This document shows, one piece after another, positions 1-12,470 of a DNA stretch of 64,000 nt. This DNA comes from Trichopria drosophilae (lineage: Eukaryota; Arthropoda; Insecta; Hymenoptera; Diapriidae): positions 23,100,001-23,164,000 of the forward strand of contig CM059583.1 of NCBI GenBank assembly GCA_030407085.1. The letters run 5' to 3'. The translations under genes were made by a program, and so were the position numbers. A model generated the notes under the pieces. That model saw only the letters and a list, made by a program, of their open reading frames with translations. It did no database searches and had not been told where the DNA came from. Position 1 is the first letter of the stretch, and each line of letters begins with the position of its first letter.

Positions 1-1640
1 GTTAGCTAATCTTTGACACATTCACCCTTACATTATTTGTTAACTTTTCCAATTTGTTGGTATTTTTAAATGTTTATACTTTGAATTAACATCACATTTT
101 CATCCGAATATTAGTATAGTTATTAACGTTCATATCTTACTACTTAAATAACAATATGGTAGCGAAATATTTTTCGCGGTTTTTCATCCGTGAAAGTACA
201 ATTGAAAAAAATAAAATTAAAGTAGTCTTTTATTGAACTAATTTATTAATATTAACCAAAATCAGAAAAATAAACAATATAAATAACAATTAAATCAAAA
301 GCTTCGTTTGTTTTCATTTCACATTAGCATGGAATAATACAGGAACTAGCGTACAATTAATAAAGAAATAGTGCACAGTGGGTAAGTGATCTATGAACCT
401 AGTGTTATAAATAAACAAATTAATGTGTGGTAGCGTATAAATCAGTGCGAAGTTGTGTTGAAAATAAACGTGGTCGGAATTCACTTTTCAATTTAATGAT
501 ACTTTGTTTAAAACCTGTTTCTTATTAAAGTATTCACTCACTACCCTTGTATGTTCTATAAACATCATAAGAAACAACCGATATTGGATGGCAATTAGTT
601 ATTATTATTTTTATAATATACTGAAATATTGATAAATTGATAATATTTGTCAATTTATTAAGTATGACGTTTCGACTCTAGGTTTGGGCCATTTTCAAAC
701 AGGACGTAAACGAGTTAGGTGCTCGCATTTATAATCAACTGGGTACATAGGCTTGTATGGAATACCAAGAAAATATAAACGAAATAATTTGAATTTATAA
801 TTGAGAAGAAAATTTGAATTCATATAGTAAGAACTTATAAACTTCTGGTAAATGTGATTTTCCAAACCGGATGTTGACTGTATTTCTGTCTTCTTTTTTA
901 ATAAAAAAGTTTGTATATTGCACCTATTCTTCCAATTATTGTAGTAGACCGAAATATATCATCATTTATGGTATTTAGTCGAACAAGATATTGGTTAGGA
1001 CAACTGAGTAACTAGTTCTATATTACAGAAAACTGATTGAATGATTAATATAAGTAGTTTCTTGTAAGTATTGATAGTTATTGCATCGAAGTTATCGGAA
1101 TCATACATCAATAAGTGAGTGGTCGGGACAATTCATTTCCTTAAACCATTCCTTATGAATTCAATTTTATTATGAAAATGCCGAACCACTTAAAGATATT
1201 TAATACTCATGTTTCAGATAAAGTTAAGACGTAAAAATGCTTATAACTGCACAATGTCAATAATACAAATGCCCGAAATTAAGTATAAATCTTTTACTAA
1301 CATACACTAATAATGAATAAAGACGATTAATGTTGTTTGAGACACATTGACTATTGTCAACAGTAAAATCTGATTTTACAAATACCTTAAGGCTTCAATA
1401 GCAAACTATTTGTCATTACATTTAGAATTCGGACTCCACGATGTGTCAACTAACCCCAGCCATAAAAATGATGTTTTTAGGCATTTAATACAAAAACATT
1501 TCAGATCAGACGATTCATTGCAATGCACCGAAATTCTTTGTCACTTTATTTCTTCAGCAGTACATTCTACCGTAAGTTTTGTTTCGAAAATATCGATAAA
1601 AACATCGAAAACCAGATCATCCGATTAAAGAGCTCGATGA
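1..1640. other. AT-rich non-coding DNA, no feature seen
   Basis: No splice-flanked open frame, tandem repeat or long inverted repeat was found by eye. If the minus-strand gene at 4777-21407 continues leftwards this would be intron or 3' flank. The short open frames here have no coding character. Confidence 0.5.
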
Positions 1641-3090
1641 ACAACGGTAAATTTCTGGTCTGCCGGAGAATCCTCGAAACGATATCAGAATGTGGTCAAA
1701 CTTTTAAATACCCTTTCGCGATCCTTTCGGAAGGAATCGTTGACAATCCGACGACTAACGATCGCAGCACTATTCCTTTCGGAAATTCCTCGGTACGTGA
1801 AACCCAGGTTGGAATCAGGACACTCGCGGTTACGTTGTACGTAGGGAGTAACGACGTAGAGACTCATAGAGTTCGTAGGGTTCAGGTCCGGCACGAGCGA
1901 AACTGGCCCCGGTCAATTGGACTCCACCAGACCATCGGAATCCCCCCTTGAAAGACCATCCCCCCTCGTCATCCTACCACTTTCGATCTTCTTGGTCTCT
2001 TCTCCACCGGATCTTTCGGGCGGGCTCCATTGTTTTATTCCTTTTGCCCCGTGGCCCCGTTTGCCCTTCACTCCCCCGACCCTCTCTCCATCACCTCCAC
2101 GTTTTCCATCCAACAGTGACGTACCTCTCTCCGACCGAATGACGTCGATAAACTTCGCATTTTCTTCCGCGAGACTTTTAATAGTGGAGGTCCTTACTCC
2201 CTTCGACTCCTTCTCAGACTTTTCAACCGTTGGAAAAATTGCAAAGTTTCCGAATCTTTCCATCCCCGCTCTTCATGATCAGATGTCGGCATTGGGAACT
2301 TTTTATTATTACCTTCTCCATCTTTTTCCACGAGTATTATTACGTAGATTTTGTAGCAATCTTCGGATCATGATTTATGACGATCACTTTGAATAATTTC
2401 GAATAGATCGCAGATTGGTCTACATTTCTTAAGAAAGAAGTTAAAAATCATATAAATCATGGGCAAAGCTGAAATCTTCTAAGTATGTCGAAAATGTTCC
2501 TCGTGGCTTCCTTTCACATTTCCAATTTCTCACATCAGCGAGCTCGAAATTTCTAGCAACGAATTTTTTTCTCGATCGGGGCGCTGGAAGGTACAATACG
2601 GCGATGGCACCGGTGAAACCAGTCTCAGGGTCGGAGCCCTTTAGGTTGCCAGGATCAAGGCTGTTTGCTCGCCAATTGGCCGCGGATCTTCCTACACTTT
2701 CTTACACGTCTCGATTCTTACTTTTCTTATTTTTACCCACCGGTAAATTTTCCTTCGTTTTATCTCTGGCGCCAGTGGGACTTCCCCTATTTGATACGGC
2801 ACTGTTTTAGGAACGGTGACAATTAAAATGCGAGCTCGCGTTTAATCTGCCGAAGAGTTTCCGAGGCTGCAGTTCGGTCGTTAACGGATCCGAGTTCGCA
2901 GGAGGCCCCCCATTGTCGGGTCACAGCTGCGAAGGGCTTTAACCCATCTCCTCGTCGCGATTGAAACTCTGGAGAAAGTGCCGAAGCATCCTTGTAACGA
3001 AAGGCAAACGGTTTATTGCCCGGATTACAACTCAATAATAATAATGGCCGAGGAAGATTCGCGAGTCGCATCGTAATTCTGAAAATGGCT
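1641..3090. other. GC-rich island, no supported exon
   Basis: Base composition is clearly richer in G+C than the flanks. The plus strand is strongly pyrimidine-biased at about 1940-2110 (long C/T runs), which produces a long Pro/Ser frame that I read as compositional. On the minus strand there is an open frame at 2823-3071 with a possible acceptor (CCATTTTCAG), but no donor and no recognisable protein. The island could be conserved non-coding or regulatory DNA; nothing in the sequence proves it. Confidence 0.4.
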
Positions 3091-3727
3091 CAAGTTTTAA
3101 GGTCGCCTAACAATCGGGATGACTTCTGGTGCTGGGCTAACTTCAGAAATCATAAAAGATAGTTCTTTTCACATTGTCGTTGGAATTAGACTTTTCTCTG
3201 AATCCGCGATGAGGTCCTCGGGTCAATTCCCAGTGAAGATGTCAGCTGTTACCAGTTCGAGAAAGTCCACCGGTGACTAAGAGTGCTGTAATTCGGACAA
3301 CCTGCAGGATATCAAGTGTGATTCATTTGTTTGATTCAACTTGTTTTACTGGAATGTATTTCATGATCAGTTTTTTCGAAGAAAGGATGACACGGGTTTT
3401 TTCGGTGACTTATATTGAAGAAACGGTTCCTTGAATCAAACAGTGCAAAAATAAATTATATAAAAATTTTTTTGGCAGATTTTTTTTTCCGTTTGCAGTA
3501 ATTTTTTGTTGATTAAGCTGCAGAGGGGGAGGGTGGGGGTATTGGTTTATTCTTTCACTTTCATCCCTTATGGGATAATATATTATTTTACGATGGGAAT
3601 GAAGCGTGATGTACTTTGAGTCTCATCGTGAAATGAAACTTGGATTTTCTCTCATTTCTGAACATTGAAATTCTTGAACATCCATAGGTTTTATTTAGAC
3701 ATGAGCAACTGTTATAATATCAACGAT
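3091..3727. other. AT-rich non-coding DNA, no feature seen
   Basis: Contains homopolymer T runs and a short G-rich stretch near 3525-3540. No gene or repeat was recognised. Confidence 0.5.
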
Positions 3728-3985
3728 AATAAATTGAAAGACTCAGAACATTGAGAACAGGCAAAGTCCCCAGAACCCCCGTAGGCGACCTACTACCGAA
3801 ACATATTCTAGTGGCTTTGCTAGTAACTTTGCTTGCTACTTCCTGGAAAATTGTTAAGACTAACTCGGGCAGTTATCCCCCACTAAAACACAGCATCGTC
3901 ATAACAGAACAGTAATAAATTAAAAGAGTCAGAATCTTGAGAACAATCAATGTTCCAGAACCTCCGTAAGCTACCTACTAACTGA
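3728..3985 (+). repeat. Two-copy direct repeat, period about 186 bp
   Basis: The block starting AATAAATTGAAAGACTCAGA at about 3728 recurs with scattered substitutions at about 3914 (AATAAATTAAAAGAGTCAGA). Both continue through a shared CCAGAACC(C/T)CCGTA segment and a CTACCTACTA-like end. Each matching block is about 70 bp, separated by about 115 bp of less similar sequence. This is a diverged local tandem duplication; no function is apparent. Confidence 0.7.
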
Positions 3986-4776
3986 TCGTTAGGTACATAC
4001 TATTGATTTTTCGTGATATTTCACTGTTGCTCTAGAATTAAATATGTATAACGTTCCAGGTAGGTTTGTTTATTTAAATCGACCTTTAAAAAGCCTTTAC
4101 GAGGTTATAAAACGTTTCGCCGATCTGCCAAAATTCATTACGCGAATGTTTAATGTACGACTTTACCGTAAGTAATTTTTTCGCTGAAACCGTAAAGCGA
4201 ACGCTCGTGAAAAAGAATATGACGTAAAAAATGTAGAGAACAAAATGAATTGCAACGAGACTTCTCGGGTTACGAAGAGAAGCTTAAAACAGTACAAAAA
4301 ATGGACAACCACGGGTTTCTCGAGTGAACAAGGCTTAAGGTTTTCACCCAAACCCCAGCTCTGTGCCCTCGCTGACCAGAGCCGGCCACGGTGTCGCGGA
4401 ATCGACCCTGGACCTCTCATCTCTCTCCTCCTTTCTCTCTTGAACTTTTCCTTGTTTTTTATCCCTTCCTTGCCCTCGTATACGGGTTTCGCCTTTTCTC
4501 CCAGCCCTTTTTTTCGTTTTCCGTCGTTCCTCGGATCAAGGAACACGGATCCCCGTTCTTTCTTTCCATCTCTGACGCATTCCCCCTAGGCGAGCAACAA
4601 CTCTTACCACCAGTCCGAGACGTAAGGTTTCCTCTTTTGAAATTCAAATCTCGAACCGGTTGCGAGAAACTCCCACGCCTCCACCGATAATAATGCGCGA
4701 CCGCCATTAATTCGGCCGATAAAACAGATTTGCTTTTAAGCTCTACGATAGATATATTTATGAGAAATGTACTTAC
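3986..4776. other. Intron or flank of the minus-strand gene, with GC-rich stretch
   Basis: The sequence directly follows the donor of the 4777-4892 exon, so it is intronic for that gene. A GC-rich part at about 4163-4720 holds long open frames on both strands. They overlap each other, are Arg/Lys/Glu- or Ser/Phe-rich according to C/T strand bias, lack paired splice sites, and are not called as genes. The next exon of the gene was not found in 1-4776. Confidence 0.5.
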
Positions 4777-4892
4777 TCGTTTGTGTAGGAGATCAGTACT
4801 TTCCCGGGTGGCGCCACGTTGAATTTGTCGCAAAGTCGAATTGCTTCCTCGTTCAGAGTCTCTGCCGACTGGACTCCCTAAGCTTCTATCGT
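4777..4892 (-). CDS. Internal coding exon (third found) of an unidentified Ser/Pro-rich gene
   Basis: This 116-nt exon is read on the minus strand. The acceptor is TTATTTTTCAG, followed by ACGATAGAAGC, and the donor is ACGA followed by GTAAGTA, close to the ideal consensus. Only one frame is open. It uses two bases (AC) to finish a codon begun in the previous exon, then 38 complete codons, and ends in phase 0. The preceding exon at 13299-13447 ends with a lone A, so the split codon is AAC (Asn), an exact phase match. The peptide runs from DRSLGSPVGRDSERGSN to TDLLHKR. It is charged and Ser/Arg-rich, with one Ser-Pro and no Cys or aromatic residue. The last third (LRQIQRGATRESTDLLHKR) could form an amphipathic helix. 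I do not recognise the family. The downstream exon lies outside or unseen. Confidence 0.88.
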
Positions 4893-5096
4893 CTGAAAAA
4901 TAAAGACGTTTTCAGTTTAATTTAAGATAAACCATATTGATTTTGGAATATTATTTATAGAACAGAATCATGGTATATAAAGCGTTACATTAAGAATTCT
5001 TAAATGAATAGGGATACGTTTTAAAAATGCCTTTTTTCGTGTCTATTAAACATTTGAATTTTAGTTTTTAGTAATTTAATTGTAGATTTTTAAAAA

Positions 5097-5255
5097 TAAA
5101 AATATTGAATCCAAGATGGTGGGTCAAACTGTAAAACGTGACATGTTCGAGATTAATGTAAGCATTGGGGATTTCCGAAGCCGTACATTCTGAATCTGAT
5201 CTTACATTTTCAAATATAAAAATGGCAGACGAAATGGTCAAAGTTACTTAATGAA
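5097..5255 (+). repeat. Diverged relative of the 15.5 kb ATGGCGGATCCAATATGG repeat
   Basis: The block contains GGGGATTT, a GAATCTGATCTTACATTTTC segment and AAAATGGCAGACGAAATGG in the same order and at similar spacing as the 123-bp unit at 15522-15987. It also has an upstream AATCCAAGATGG. Similarity is patchy, so this is an old copy. Confidence 0.45.
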
Positions 5256-7924
5256 AATGAAAATGGACCTTTGGTGATTTTTTAAGTTTAAAAATCTAAT
5301 CTTAGACTTCTGTCTTACATCTTAGATCCGTTCTTTCGAAAAAATTTCAAATTTATAAACGTAACTGGTAAAATTAATTTTTTAAAAGAACATTTAGTTA
5401 TTTAGAACACGAGTAAACTAAATAATTTATATTTATCATTAGATTAAACATTTTATTATTAGTAATTTATCATATTACACTTATTCCAATTTATTAATAG
5501 ATATATTGTAATGAACTTACATGTTATAATTAATCTTTGTCATTTTACAGGAAAACCCAATAGTTTTAAAATTGACAAGATTTACGAATATTTCTCAAAT
5601 AAACAACAGATATTGTTCATCAATTTATTCCCATTTTCATTTCAATATTGTAGCTTATAGTAACTCTCAAACGATTTTAGTTGTTGACGGCTTATTTGAA
5701 AGGTCTATGCATGCGCTGTCTATCACCATCACTGACGTTTCAATATATCGTCGACAGGAAATCTAATCGTAAAATGAAAATTTCCACAATATTAAGAAAT
5801 ATATGCAGTCGTAAATAAATTTAATGTTTTTTTACAATTTTACATTTTGCCTACGCAATATTACCATTGTATTTAAATTGATTTTTTAATGTTATTGAAG
5901 TGACATTTCTAAGTATTTCAATTCGCTAATTAAAGTGTTATATCGGTGGATAATGTAGCAGGTGAAACGTCTAAAATGTTTTACTTGATTTCAAAGAATC
6001 TAAAATTCTTATACGAAAATGTTCAGACTGGTACAAATTATGGATCGGATAGAATGAGTTATACTTAAACCCTTTAGAAGGACCAAATATAAATAAATTT
6101 AATATGAAGTTTAACAATACTTTGTAATATTAAAATGTAATGCAAAAAGAAAATGTGACATGGATGCTTTTTATTACTCATACCTCGCTCTTTCAATTTG
6201 TGTATCAAAAAATGCAGTAAATTGAAAAATAAACAAATGACGGACATTTATTTAACAAAAACCATTATTTCCCGTATTAAAGTAGGTGAATGAATCAGTA
6301 TTTTTATTATTAACTTTTAGCATTTTTTTTAGTCTGCAAACTGTAACATGCCTTTTTTTCAAACCTTTTTTTTAAGATGCACTTACAAAACAAGAGGACA
6401 AATTTTAATACGAAAATAAAACAATACAAAAAAACTGAGAAACCAAAAAAATAAAAACATTAGAAAAAAATAAAATAAAAAATACGCCACTTCCAACTAA
6501 AGTATAACCACTTTGAATTTAAGCTATTAAACAACATAAAATTGTAACCATCAGCTGAAAAAATCAAGTACCATATTTGATGTGATTGCGATCGATTTTA
6601 TCAAATTCATCCGCCATATTGGTTTTGCCATTATCAATAACAATTTGGAATTAGCGATAAAAAACAAATAGTAGGTATGAAGTGATTTCACTCGGTAAGT
6701 CAATGAAAAGTTCATGCAACTGTATCCCCAGTATATTTGACTGGATATTTATACTCATCTGAGATAATCTAATGAGGGAATAAGGATTTATTAATATAAA
6801 TTTTTAAAAAATGCTTGTAGAATGTTTATTTTTAAATGTATAGCGTTTTTCGTTAAGCCATTAAGAAGAGCGGAGTTTGGACAATAAAAAATATCCATTA
6901 GAAAATTTTGTTTCATTGTGTTTTAATATTAAAAAGTACTGTTAAACTTATCCATTAAGCGTTTGTAAAATGGCTATTATGAATGTTTTTCTTTTGCAAA
7001 GTATTTAGAATGAATTTGTATGTATATGGGTTTTTTTTTTCATCTTGAATGAATGAATACAAAATCAATGAATCGTCCTGAAAATTTGAGAATGTTGGAT
7101 GAAATATGGAGGATATGTCTGGATAATTGCAGCTCTCCATAGCGCAATGCTGTTTAATTTTTTTATGTGAAAGCTACACCGGAAAAAAGTAATATATTTC
7201 CTGTATCGAATGTTCTGCATAAAAAATACCATAACTCAGTTCAGAATTATCGTGTTCGACTCTCGTCGATGCTCATTTTACTCGTAAATTCCCATGGAAT
7301 ATGAAATTTGATGACTGGAAACTTTAGCTATCTAGAAACAACTAGAAACATTTTGAACTAGAAACTCTCTCTCTGCTTTTTTAAGCAAGAAATAATATTC
7401 ATTCAAATCGTTGTATCTCAGACAAACAAATCTTTTTCTTAACTCCGCCAAATAGAGAACTTATAGAAAGGGTTCTCGAAAACAACCGTTCAGACGTATA
7501 CATTTAGAAATTTTTAAATTTGTTTGCGAAAATGTCGATAAATATATTTCTTTGTTCCATTTAAAAACTGCGATAAATAATAGTAACCGAAATTTCATGT
7601 GAACCACTATTATCATCAGAAATCATTGCCGCACTTAGTCGTTAGAGAATTCGAAAAAAGTTGGTTTTCGGTCCACGTTTTGTCGAATAAGTAAACCTCC
7701 GACGATTCAATAACATTTATGACGCTTGCATTAAAAATAACTTTAGCTGCTTCTAAATGATTTCTGAATATGAATCTAAGATTTCTGTCTCAAAAAGAAG
7801 ATAGTAAAACAGATGTACTTTTTGTTTATGATTTTGCCCATAATAGTTTTTGGGCAAATGATAACTTTCTTTTGATGAGTGTAGTGTCTCTTTTTAGTAT
7901 CAACTACAATTTTAGAATTTCCCT

Positions 7925-8014
7925 ATCACGTCGGATTTTCAAGAAAAGTAAAGTTACATGTGTCCAAATTTTCGTTGATGGACAACCTTGCTTTTCCCGA
8001 AAATGCGACGTGAT
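7925..8014. repeat. Short inverted-repeat element, 90 bp
   Basis: ATCACGTCGGATTTTC at the left end matches the reverse complement of GAAAATGCGACGTGAT at the right with one mismatch. An inner GTGTCC/GGACAA match follows. The unit is a small hairpin-forming MITE-like relic. A further TTCAAATGCGACGTAATA at about 8153 may be another terminus. Confidence 0.5.
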
Positions 8015-8600
8015 ATGAATATTCTGATAATATTACAAATTTCAGCGCGAAGATATACTTCGATATACTTTGGAAAATGCTGTTCCCATTGTCCAAAGAA
8101 TCTTTTATCATAAAAAAATCCAAAAATTAAACTTTTGGATAATTTAATTCTTTCAAATGCGACGTAATAGGTAAATTGTAAGGATGCCGGTGTGCGAAAA
8201 TGCTCAAAAATGAATATTTCGGAAATGATCCGAAATCAGTGTCGGGTAATATTTTTTACTCTGAGTTTTATACTTGACTAACCATTCATTAGAATCATTT
8301 TTATGACCAACATAGAGAAAAATAAGTCTTAAAATTAAACAAATTGAATTTCGCGGCTTACATCCTGCTAAACCACCTGTTGGTATTTGCTTTAATTAAA
8401 CATTTTCAAGATTGAAAATGTTTTCAAGCGCCCTCTGTTGGAATCACTTGGATCCTCGAACAGAGGCATTTTTTGATAGTCGTTTCTTACAGAAAATGTT
8501 AAAAATGTTGGATGAAGATGCTAAATATATGAAAAATGTAGAGAAACCGAAAATGTGTGAAAAATTCAGAAAAAATAACGGGAAACTTGGAAGAACATTC

Positions 8601-8671
8601 GGTAGACAACAATGCGATCCTGGGACCTTTCGATTGACTGTCGAATGCTCTACCAACTGGGCTATGTCTCC
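8601..8671 (-). pseudogene. Degenerate tRNA-like sequence (tRNA relic or SINE head)
   Basis: On the minus strand the segment begins GGAGACATAGCCCAGTTGGT, with an A-box-like TAGCCCAGTTGGTAGAGC. Next is a perfect 5-bp anticodon stem (TTCGA/TCGAA) around a 7-nt loop CAGTCAA, then a B-box-like GGTCCCAGGATCGCA. It ends in TGTCTACC, which closes a seven-base-pair acceptor with one inserted base. The anticodon by position would be GTC (Asp), but base 33 is A instead of the invariant T, the D-stem has one mismatch and the T-arm does not pair properly. It is therefore not a functional tRNA. Known tRNA-derived SINEs start with such a head; no obvious body or tail was seen. Confidence 0.6.
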
Positions 8672-9843
8672 CCACATCCCTCTGCTCCGTTAATTTTCTA
8701 ATTAGTCACACATCACGTATTTCTTCACATTTTTCCTATGACCCTTTCTTTTTAAGTTTTAAGTGGCCTAAAATTAGTCCATGCATAGTACATAAGTTTG
8801 TCCTTTTCAAATCGGACCATATTACATCTTAAATGTAGCCCATCAATGGTCTTGAATTCAGACTTATTTTTTTCAGTGAATCTCTACACAAAGAGATTCA
8901 AGGCACCTAATAAATTCACTTCTCCAAAAAGTTTCATTCACTGGGATCGAGTACATCCGCACACGAATAAAACCGAAGTTTACTTCAGCCCTTCCGAATG
9001 TCGCATGCCTCGAGCTTGCAAGTTTGGTACACGTGAAAACGTTTTGAAAATTCCAAAATTACAAAGCAAATTTACGTGAGCTTGCGAAAGCTCGCGGGTA
9101 TGTACGCGAGGAAAATGGAGTAAATCAATGAGGTCTGCACCGCGAGAAGTAAAGCTTTCTAATCTTGTACTCAAAACCGTTATGCTTGCACGCCGACGGC
9201 TTGGCGGCTCAAGTGCAAGCAGTGAATTATTCATCGTCGGTCTAAGCTTCAGGTACTTCTCGATGGCTTTTCGGCCACTTTTGACTCGATCTCGCGGCGA
9301 CGAGACTCGAAATCGCGCTGCGGCTTTCATTTCCCGCACTCACGAATTTTTTATTCCCTTTGATGCGCCAGTCGGGAAAATTGCAGGAAACGAATTAAAC
9401 ACGGCCAGTAATTTGAAAAGTGTGGATGCTAAAATAGGTTCTTTATTTTACACTTTTATTCCCGAGCTTGAATGTTTAATTTTAAGCTTTATTTGGTTTA
9501 TGGCGGCAATGCTAATAGGTAATTAGGTAAGCTCTTGAGTTATATTTTTCAAAAGAAAATAAACCTTATGCCCGCTTTGAAAATGAGTTATATCACATAA
9601 TCATAAGAAATATGAAATTTTTACTATCGGTGGATATTTACAGCTAAGAAATCATTTGTTTGATCATATTCTCTATGACAAATAAATCATTCTTTTCAGG
9701 TCATGAAAGAATAGTTTTATTAAAATTCAATTGCTTTAAATCGATTATTTTAGAAAATATATTTTTTTAAAATATCTATCCTCAAATTTCTCGTTCTAAT
9801 ATCGGGGAAAATCGTAATCGATTGCAATTTTTTCCTACTAGTA

Positions 9844-10169
9844 CAGTAGCCCCCATCCTAAGTTATACATTTCTCCCTTCCAAAATTATGCAAGCCTGTT
9901 CCCCTTTTCTCCCTCCATGACGTTGCGTTTTGTACTTCACGACAGTTACGACAGTTGCGACACTACAGACGCACACATGTAAACCACAATTTGAATTACG
10001 ATGTTCGGCAAGGATCGGCAAACCTCGAAACACTTCTGTTGTACACGTACACACACAACTCGCAACATAAATGAAAATGTGGCAGTGGGGGTAGGGAGGG
10101 GATGTAATTTTGGACAGTCAGCCGCCATTTTGTAAGAACGGATCGTACAACTTAGGATGGGGACTACTG
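9844..10169. mobile_element. TA-flanked MITE, Tc1/mariner-like, 326 bp
   Basis: The left terminus CAGTAGCCCCCATCCTAAGT and the reverse complement of the right terminus (CAGTAGTCCCCATCCTAAGT) differ at one position in 20, and the match continues a few bases inward (TATAC/TGTAC). TA dinucleotides flank both ends (9842-9843 and 10170-10171), the target-site signature of Tc1/mariner elements. There is no transposase frame. The interior includes a CA-rich run near 10048 and G-rich sequence near 10083. It is a non-autonomous element in the intron. Confidence 0.85.
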
Positions 10170-10276
10170 TAGCTACGAATAAATAAAAACCAATATGAAA
10201 GATTCCAGAGTGCGATGCGACTAGCTTCATTGTTTAAAATCAAACTGTTGTTCAGCAGGTAACGAATCGCCATTTT

Positions 10277-10620
10277 GGGCTCTAAAATTTTAATGAAACC
10301 GTTATTAATTTTTACAACATTGTAATTTTGATATGTTTTTAAGTCTGCTATGATGCAACCATTAAAAAAAGCGAAAACTGTTATCTCATACTTTCTGTCA
10401 AATTGTCTCGCGATTTTAGACCATTTATTCCTACAAATCGACCCTTTCTGGCTAAGAAAATGGTTTCTTTATGCTATAAATGGCAATTTTTGACGACAAT
10501 TTGACAGTAGATGCATTTCTTTTTGTTTTTTTTTTAATGATTGCATCATGTAGAGCAGATCCAAAAACAGCTGGAAAATGTAGTGTCGTAAAAACCGGTG
10601 TCAGTAAAATTTGAGAGCCC
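10277..10620. mobile_element. Foldback MITE with about 130-bp inverted arms
   Basis: The ends are GGGCTCT and AGAGCCC. The left arm (10277-10410) and the reverse complement of the right arm (10490-10620) align over their length: AAATTTTAMTGA, TTTTTACRACA, CTG-TATGATGCAA-CATTAAAAAAA and TGTCAAATTGTC all occur in the same order in both. No protein frame is present, and target duplications are not clear (TTT before, AAA after). Confidence 0.75.
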
Positions 10621-10815
10621 AAAGTAGCCGTTCAATTTTGGATTATTGAGGCGTTACCCATATAGCAAAATGAAAAACAGTTCAAAGTGATCTTATAATG
10701 TGTTTTGCAAGATTTCAGATGAGTCGAATTACGAGATTTGTCTGATCACATAATGATATGAAGTTCAGAAAGACCTCATAATTTGACGCATCTGAAGAAC
10801 ACATTATTCTGAACT

Positions 10816-10830
10816 CCCCCCCCCCCCCCC
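10816..10830 (+). repeat. Poly-C tract of 15
   Basis: An uninterrupted run of C lies between GAACT and GATATT. Such runs are mutation-prone and hard to sequence, so the exact length is uncertain. Confidence 0.9.
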
Positions 10831-10847
10831 GATATTTATATTATATT

Positions 10848-10990
10848 ATTGCTGTAATACGTCTGTGCATTCGCCAAACGTCAAACTGTGCAAACGTCTC
10901 GCTTTCGGCTCGGGACGCAACCCGCACTTTCGTTGCAAAAACTTTTACGCCCTTGTGACGAAAAGTACTATAATACAGACATGTAACTAT
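10848..10990. repeat. Possible small inverted-repeat element with GC-rich core
   Basis: TGTAATACGTCTGTGC at the left is partly complementary to TATAATACAGACATG at the right. The core (ACGTCTCGCTTTCGGCTCGG, then GACGCAACCCGCAC) is strikingly GC-rich for this neighbourhood, which suggests inserted DNA. Termini are not firmly defined. Confidence 0.4.
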
Positions 10991-12470
10991 TATACTGAGT
11001 GAGAATAACCTAAAAAATGTCTATTATGAAAAATGTTTCTGGAAAACGGGTGACTACGTTCCATTCTCTATAACTCACCCGGTATAGGCTTATATATGAT
11101 GATAATTATAACTACAATTTTTGCATTAATTAATATTGGTTCTGATTATTATTATGACTCCCTTAATGATAGGCGCGGTAAATGCACGCTATGTGTAGTC
11201 AAAAATATCTTTATTTGAAACCATTCTTTTAAAAATATTCATAAAAATATTAAAAGTACTCATAAAAAATACTTAATGACTTCGTCGTAATTTTCTTCTG
11301 ATAGTACGAAATATCGTTTTGATATCAAGAATTCTTTATGAATACTTGTAGTATTAGACAGCAGCGGACATTCGTAACATGATAAAGTTATCATTAAGAA
11401 TTCTTTTAAAATGCTTCTTACAAAAAAGCATTCATTAAGAATTCGTCAGACACCCTTTTAGATGTCTTGATGCTGAATTTTATGTCACCAAAGGAAAAAT
11501 CGATGATACAAGACGATCAGTTTATCCCTCGAAAAATTTAATTTCTATGGATGACAGGTTTAAGCGTAAACATGACGTCAAGTTATTAATGGAATCAGGA
11601 CTCGTGTCATCGTGCCTTTTGAATAATTAACTCGAAGACATGTCTTAACGTAGAGTACATGCGCGATGTCGCGGAGGATTTAATCCGGTTTGTCCGGGAA
11701 CTCAGCGAGTGTTGGCGTTAGTTTATGCCCGTCACCTATTCACGGACGATATGACATTTCGGCGGCCATGTCAGACAACCTACGACTAATGCGCCTAGCC
11801 TAATTGTTTAGAAGCGACGCTAACCTGCTGCTGGCAGTTCAGTGGACCATAAATTTTCAACTTTCCACCAAAATGGGTCAATCTTGAGATTCTGCGAGAT
11901 GCGAATTCTAAGGAAAAGCCTTTCATTTTTTAGATAACTTTGATTTCCAAAAATGATTATCTGAAAATCAGTTTGCATGCCAATTTCGCAATTCCATAAT
12001 CGCACTAGATTTTAGTTTGACGTAAATGTCAGCAGGTCCCTATTTTAACCCTTTCAGACACAATGTGAATATATTGGCGCCCCTTAGAACGCTGAGAGAC
12101 ATTTTATACGAAAAAGTGCAATAAAAAATAAGACTTTAGGGGTCCAGGGTTCTGTTGAAATAAATCGTATGATTAGAAATTTTGTTATTTTTATACAAAT
12201 TACTAACATTCATTGTCCTGACACGAAACATTTACGACTGTCAAAGGAAACTCTGTCGATCCAAAGATCATCGCACTCAAATCCAGATGAAGTAAAATTC
12301 TAGTGTCCCGATCGGTACCTTATTGATATTTTATGATACGTCTACATTTTCGGTTTTTTACTTTACCTGTTGTGTTTTATATCCAATTCAATGCAATGAC
12401 GTGATTTACTTATTGTAACGTGTATAATTATTCTAACACAAAACTTACTTATCTTTGTGAAACGTAATTA

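Noticed and set aside
1917..2396. Long open frame rich in Pro/Ser on the plus strand
   Set aside because: Explained by C/T-rich composition; overlaps open frames on the other strand, has no splice-site pair and no protein-like features.
4350..4420. B-box-like GGGTCGATTCC on the minus strand, possible SINE or tRNA
   Set aside because: No A box or acceptor stem upstream; sequence around it is ordinary GC-rich DNA.
4163..4690. Overlapping open frames on both strands in a GC-rich block next to the 4777 exon
   Set aside because: The minus-strand frame runs past the good GTAAGTA donor into sequence with A/G bias and no domain; the plus-strand frames are their mirror.
5572..5766. Short plus-strand frame in AT-rich intron
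   Set aside because: AT-driven composition, no splice pair; same judgement for most other 60-90 residue frames in the window.
8412..8693. Small open frames on both strands around the tRNA relic
   Set aside because: The minus-strand peptide is the usual by-product of tRNA-like DNA; the plus-strand frame ends inside it.
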